Assembly: GCA_003993805.1 (NCBI GenBank)
Contig: RSEF01000012.1
Coordinates: 3,558,168-3,622,167, forward strand
Reading direction: 5' to 3'
DNA: 64,000 nt
From: Himantopus leucocephalus
Taxonomy: Eukaryota > Chordata > Aves > Charadriiformes > Recurvirostridae
Positions 55,801-61,800 of this stretch are shown piece by piece. The first letter of the stretch is position 1. Every line of letters starts with the position of its first letter. The notes below the pieces were generated by a model. That model was not told the DNA's origin. It worked only from the letters and a program-made list of their open reading frames with translations, and did not search any database. The translations under genes and the position numbers were made by a program.

Positions 55801-58800
55801 TTACTAATCCCACAGTGAGGTGTGAGACGCAACCAGTGGATCAGCATAACCATCAGGCAGTGCTGTTATGCTACAACTGTAAATTCTATGCAAGGTGAAA
55901 TAATTTCTCCTAGTGTGTGAACTCAGTTGTGTGGCCATTGCTCCCCTCTCTAAGGGCAGCAGCCTTTTTACTTGTGATGCAGAAAGCATCTAATGCTCTG
56001 GGACAACAGGAACATCACCCAAGGCAATGACTGCCTGCTCAACAGAAACATATTTGAGAAGCAACCAAAGACACAGCAAGTCACTCTCTCCTCACATTCT
56101 CAATGGCGTATTCCTTGCCAGCTATCTCAGCTACTTTGGTAATGCTCTCGATATGGTCCAGCAGGTTCATGTCCAAGCAGCGACCAACTGTCAGACTGGG
56201 TTCTAGCTTGATATCGATGTTAATATCTTCCGACAGCATCTCCCAGTGTCGGTTTCTCATACCAGGATTGTGCAGCCCTTGAATTAAGGGGACGTATAGT
56301 CTGAATTCTTCAATCTTGTCTCGAAACTCCATTGCCACACCCTGGCAGGCTTTCAGGGAGAGAAACAGAAGAACATCAGCAACAACAGTGTGTGAGGAAG
56401 TTGTCTAAAGCCTGATGTGCTTGTAGACATGTGGTATGGGATAGGTAAGCAGCAGAAGAGTGCACTGGTAAATGCAGGTTGAAGTAATGAGGGCACAAAG
56501 ACTCTCTCTACATGGCTACTAAGTAAGGATTCAAGCCCACTCTCAGAAGCAGACCTGCTTATAAGCCAAAAGTCTATTACAGGCAAGTCCACACTAAGCA
56601 GAAGTCTGCCCTAGCCTACAGCTCACCGGAAGATGAGAAGCAAACAAACTGAACAAATCGATGGGGCCCAAGCATGATGAAGCCCCATCTGCCAACAGAT
56701 ACTTCAGAAGATCCGTTCATTGTTCCAAGGTCTTCACTTCCTTAACATGATTGGGTTGCAAGTTCTCTCACACCCCAGCTCAGGCCACCCTAAATAGAAG
56801 ATGGACACTATACATAAGAGCTGGAAGTAGGCTAGGATCCCAGCCAGCAATGGAAATGGAAAGCATGCAGGAGAGGCCCTGGCAGCCTATGGCCACACTA
56901 CAGCCAAAGGTGTTTTTGCCTCATAGGAAGGACAAAGTCAAGGAAAGGGTGTTGTTCTCTGGGGGCATCCTGGAAGCCCACAGCTCTGCACTGTTCATAT
57001 CCTGCCCTTTTTCAGCTTGCGCTATTGCGAGTAAAGCAATGGACCGGCAAAGAACATGGGACTTGCTTCCTTTCCAAAATCTGGCTACAGCTTGTGTCTC
57101 CTTTTATTGCACTTTGTGTGGACACATGCACAGCAAGGACGTGACCACCTCACACTCCCTGCTGGGCAGTATACAAAGACAAGGCAGACTCAAGGACGAA
57201 GCATATATTTTACCAGGTGCCAGGGAATATTGCAATGAATATGAGCAGGTATTCTTAGTATTTCTGTTTACCATAATGATTCATAGTTACTCACGCATCC
57301 ACTCATCACCTCCTCCATTGGGGCTGATTCATGGCATTGTTTAAGAGCGAGTTCAAGTTAAAAAGGATGAATCAAAAATCTCCCACTGCAAAATATATTT
57401 CAATCTAAGCCATCTGGCAGGAGATTTTAGAATTAGCTCTAAAGAGTGACCAATGCATCTCTGAGAATCACGGAATGGGAAGTTAAGCTACAACTGAAGT
57501 CTCAATTCCAGCTTTACTAGCAGTCATGATTAAAAAAACCTTCACGTGAATTCCAAGGGCTGGATGTGATTGTCTAAACTTCATACACATCAGGCAGGAA
57601 GGAAAACAGTTATTACATTCCACAGTAAACGCCCAGATTTTGCAATTTCATTTTTGTCATAACAATAATCAAGATCTCTTCTGGCTTTCCATTAAATTCA
57701 TTGGCCAATAGAGAAAATAAGATTGGCCAAGAAAACAGCACCTGGAAGACACAGATTCAAGTTTCTTTGCTGCCTGACTTGCATAAGGGCTTAAACCCAT
57801 GTGTCTAGCCACTGGGCTATACAGGAATTCTCTATGACTAGTCTGGATTATTTTACTTTATATAAATGAGTAAATATTAACTGCAACATAAAAGGGTGGC
57901 TTTTATTTGAGTACTGTCTTGGGAATTAGGCATAAAAGGTATTTGCAGCCTGATTGTTTCCACGCCAAACTGGTACTTCAAGCAGCAAACTAGCATCTAG
58001 ATGTGAATCATCATAGTTCCAGAAACAAAGTGGAAAATAACTTTGCTAGCATTTTCTCAGCTGGCTCTATACACACACAACACATCCATGTGACATGCTG
58101 ACAATCTCTGTTCAGAGCACTCTGTGACATGCCTCACATCAAAATGCTGATATGCACCAACTTCCTTTCCCCAGACTGCTTATCTACCTGGTGAATCCTT
58201 GAACTGCTTCACGCATCTCTGCATTGTCTTAAAAGAGTCACTGACGTTCTTTTCTAGCTGCTCAGCCTCAATTTCCATGAGAGGATCATTCATCCAGCTC
58301 TCATACCACTGCATCCAGTCTGACACTGTAGTCCAGAGATCATAGTACGGTTGGAAGTCCTTAACCATCCTGGATAGCTTACTGTACTTTGGAAAGAGAG
58401 AAAGAGCAAGCATAAGCAACAAGTATATTCCCCTCTAGACAATAGCTTGCATGTCAAAAGGCCAAAAAAGGCATGTTTCTTCTTTGAATCACAAGCAAGC
58501 AATGAGAAAACATGTACTTCAAGAGGATTATCAGACTACCTTCTCTTGGGACCACAACATAGATTCCAAGGGAGAGCAACTAGCAGAGCTGGGCTTCACA
58601 CATTTAGGCCAAAATGCATCCAGTGGAGCTGTGCCCACACTGTGTGTCTGGCACAGAAAGCACTCTCTCCACTTGCCTCTACAAATGCTCTGGCTGCAGA
58701 ATGAGGAGATTTTGATGGGCAGTCTACACACATCAGTGAAAGCACACACTGCACATCATATCAAAACTTGGCTCCTTACAGTGAAGGAGAAGTAACCATA

Positions 58801-61800
58801 GACTGAGAGATAGGAAAGGATCACGTGAACTCCACTTCTACTCTGCAGCCAGACTAGACTGGATGTGGATGACAATGATTCATTGGCAGCTGAAAAGCTA
58901 CAGGCAAAATGAATGTTTGTAACTACACAAACTGTTGCCTTAGGAGAACATGTTACGCTCCCAGCCCAGCCAGCTGCCTGCCCACCACTATGCAACCACT
59001 CTCATTCACGTCTATATAACTGCAGTAACAGCCTTACAGAAATTGATGCATCTTAATTGCTGCTTCAAGACTTTCCCCATCCAATTGCTCCTCATTAACA
59101 TCGCTGAGATCTGAGCATGGGCACCCAAAGTCTCTCAAAGAAGTGGCAGTATCAGGCCCATGAACAGCCTTCCACGTTCACCCGGGATCAGTTCTGCAGC
59201 ACAGTGGAGTGACAGAGCAGTGTGGTCACTCTACAGGACCACAGAGCGGTTCACCAGATAAACCAAAAGAGCATGAAGGATTCCTTCCGGAGGAACTGCA
59301 TCTCATTATTTGCTCTACCTACAACCTAGAAGGCCCAAGAACAATTAGGGTCCTGTAGGTACAGGACCTGAAACTTACATTAGTAACTTTCATCCCAAAG
59401 ATTCTTTCCCTGTTGTTGTAGAGAATTGCCAAATTCTGAAGCTCCTTCAGCTGCTTCCTGACCTCCCTTGCTTTGTTAGCCAACTCATGAGCTTGGCTAA
59501 CGTCTGCCTGGATGGAAAATCCACCTACAGTCAGCTGGAAAAGAAAAGGCAGGCATGAGGTGAGGCTCTGAAGCTGAGTGCTGCCTCTGGAGATCTCAGC
59601 TTCCTAGTGTGTTCTTTGTTGCATTCAAAGGCAATATTTTTCTTTATGCTCACAATTCACCTCCCCTAATCCAATTTTGCTTCTCTTTAGACCACAATGA
59701 AAGTGGTGAGGAGAAGCAATAACCACTGGTCAGGTGGTTAAAAGTGCAAATGTGATGACCAGCTGCTTTTCGTCTTTGTGACAACAGTTAATCCCTGAGA
59801 AGTGGGAGCAGTGAGTCTGTGCCCAAATTTCTTGCTACTGAATTTATACTGTCATTAGTTACGGAACCAGTGAAGTGAAAATGATAGCTCTACTATGTCA
59901 CTCAGTTTCCAAGAATTGTTTAACAACACATGTCCAGAGCTTCTCCAAAAGCGTTCCTGATGTGTTTGGTGGCTCTGTTTTGTTTGTTTTGGGTTTTTGT
60001 TCCTTTTTTAATCCAGTGTTGGGGTATTATAATTCTGGGGGGCTATTTCCAAGATAATCTAGGTCACTGATTACAGCTTTTCCAAGATGGCATTTTTTTT
60101 TCAGTATTTAAGAGTTTCTGGTGAAAAATAAAGTCCGAACTATTTCAGCAGAAACCAGACGCATCTCAGCTCCAAAACTCTGCTGTTTTTTCAGGGTCTT
60201 TCACATGAGATGAGTTCCATGACTGAATGCTGTATTTTCCCCCTTGACGGCAGCACATCATGGGAGGTGCTGTGCAGGGCACTGAGTGCACAAGAAAGAG
60301 AGGAGGCGCATGTGTTGCCCGAGCACCAAGAATCAGAATATTGTATCTCGATGAACACCTTCCCAGTGAAAAATCAGTATTTCTGCAGAGTACTGTCTTT
60401 CACACAAAAATGAAGCTCTTAATTAAAAGTCCAGCTTCCAATTAAAAAATGGTGCGTGTGTGTGTGTCTGATAATTTTTGGTCCAACAATACATTGACCT
60501 AAAAACTCATCTGACTAAAATCTCATCTGAAATTTTTCCACCTGGCTGACTACAAGAGCTTCAAGGTCCCCTTCTCTGGACAGTTTATTGTTAGTGGCTT
60601 AATACCTGCATCTCTTCCAGTTTGTCTTGAAAGCCATTCTGATCCATGACCTGGATTTTGCGAAATTTGTCTTCATCCTCCAGGTGCTGGAGCCGAATGG
60701 ACTCAGCTTGCATAGTTATTTTCAGTGGCCAGTAACTTGCAGCCCACCTGCACTCACATGGTATAACAAACAAACAAAAAAAAAACCCCAAAAAAAAGAG
60801 AAGAGAGAAGCTTTTTGAGCATATGTTTGAAATGCTGAAAATAACAGAATGAGAAAGCCAACTCCCACCAAACAAGGAAGCTTTACAACAACAGAAACAT
60901 ATGCAGTTTCAACAAAACACTTTTTCCAGCTTTTCTTGTTGATATGCAGTCCTTGTGACTAGGCTATTCAAATGGAGAGGGCTGGGGAGAAGTGGAGGGC
61001 CTTTTTAAAAGGAACAAATCCAGTACGTTGCTGAAAAGCTAGGAGACAGCAAAATAACAGTTGGCATCCAGAGGGAATGTCTGTCTTTGAATGTATTCAC
61101 AAGGAACTGAAAAAAAAAATGGGGTCAGAGTCTTGGCTTGTGGCTTTTCAGGGCTACTGAAAAAGCCAGTCTCCTGTTAAGCAGGGCAGTGAGGGGCCAG
61201 GGTAACCCAGATACAGCGAAGCCCTGGATAGCAAGGCTGCTGCAGAGTGCCCTGGGGAGTGCAATGCGGGTATAAGAAAGCCTGCATAAAGTGTCTGCTC
61301 ATGCCAAGGCGGGTTTCTTGGTTCTTCCTCAGCCATAGCCCACCCATTACTTCATTTGGACTTGTTAGCTTGTACACAATGCCAGATGCAAGCTTTGCAG
61401 CATTACACTCAAGATCACACCCCTCCCAGTGCCTGGGAATGGAGCAATTTCCTACTAGTTCTGCATGTGCCAGGTCTGGCCAGTGACCACACACCTACAT
61501 CTGTGCTAAGCTGTCCTAGAGCTGAGCTGCTGTGGGTTTTTTGCCTCCTGCAGCTTCTGTGGGGATTTTGCACTGTGCATCCCAGGTTTCTAGTTTCAGG
61601 AGTCTCTCTGCAGAAACTCACTCAGGCTGCAGACACACTGGACCAAGTCCATGTCATATGAGAGGTGCTTCCAGGGCTGGGCTGACTTTAGCAGCTGTGT
61701 AGCTGTGTTTGTGAGCTGACTCTGCTACTGGGGCATAGTCAGGCCCCATCCGAATAACATAGCCAAGGATAAAATTAAGAGGAGACTGCATGGAAAAGAA

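Noticed and set aside
56751..57344. 197-codon plus-strand open frame in a DNAH1 intron
   Set aside because: It is long for the region, but the composition is irregular, there is no recognisable domain, no clear splice or poly(A) context, and no resemblance to a known family. Chance is the simplest reading.
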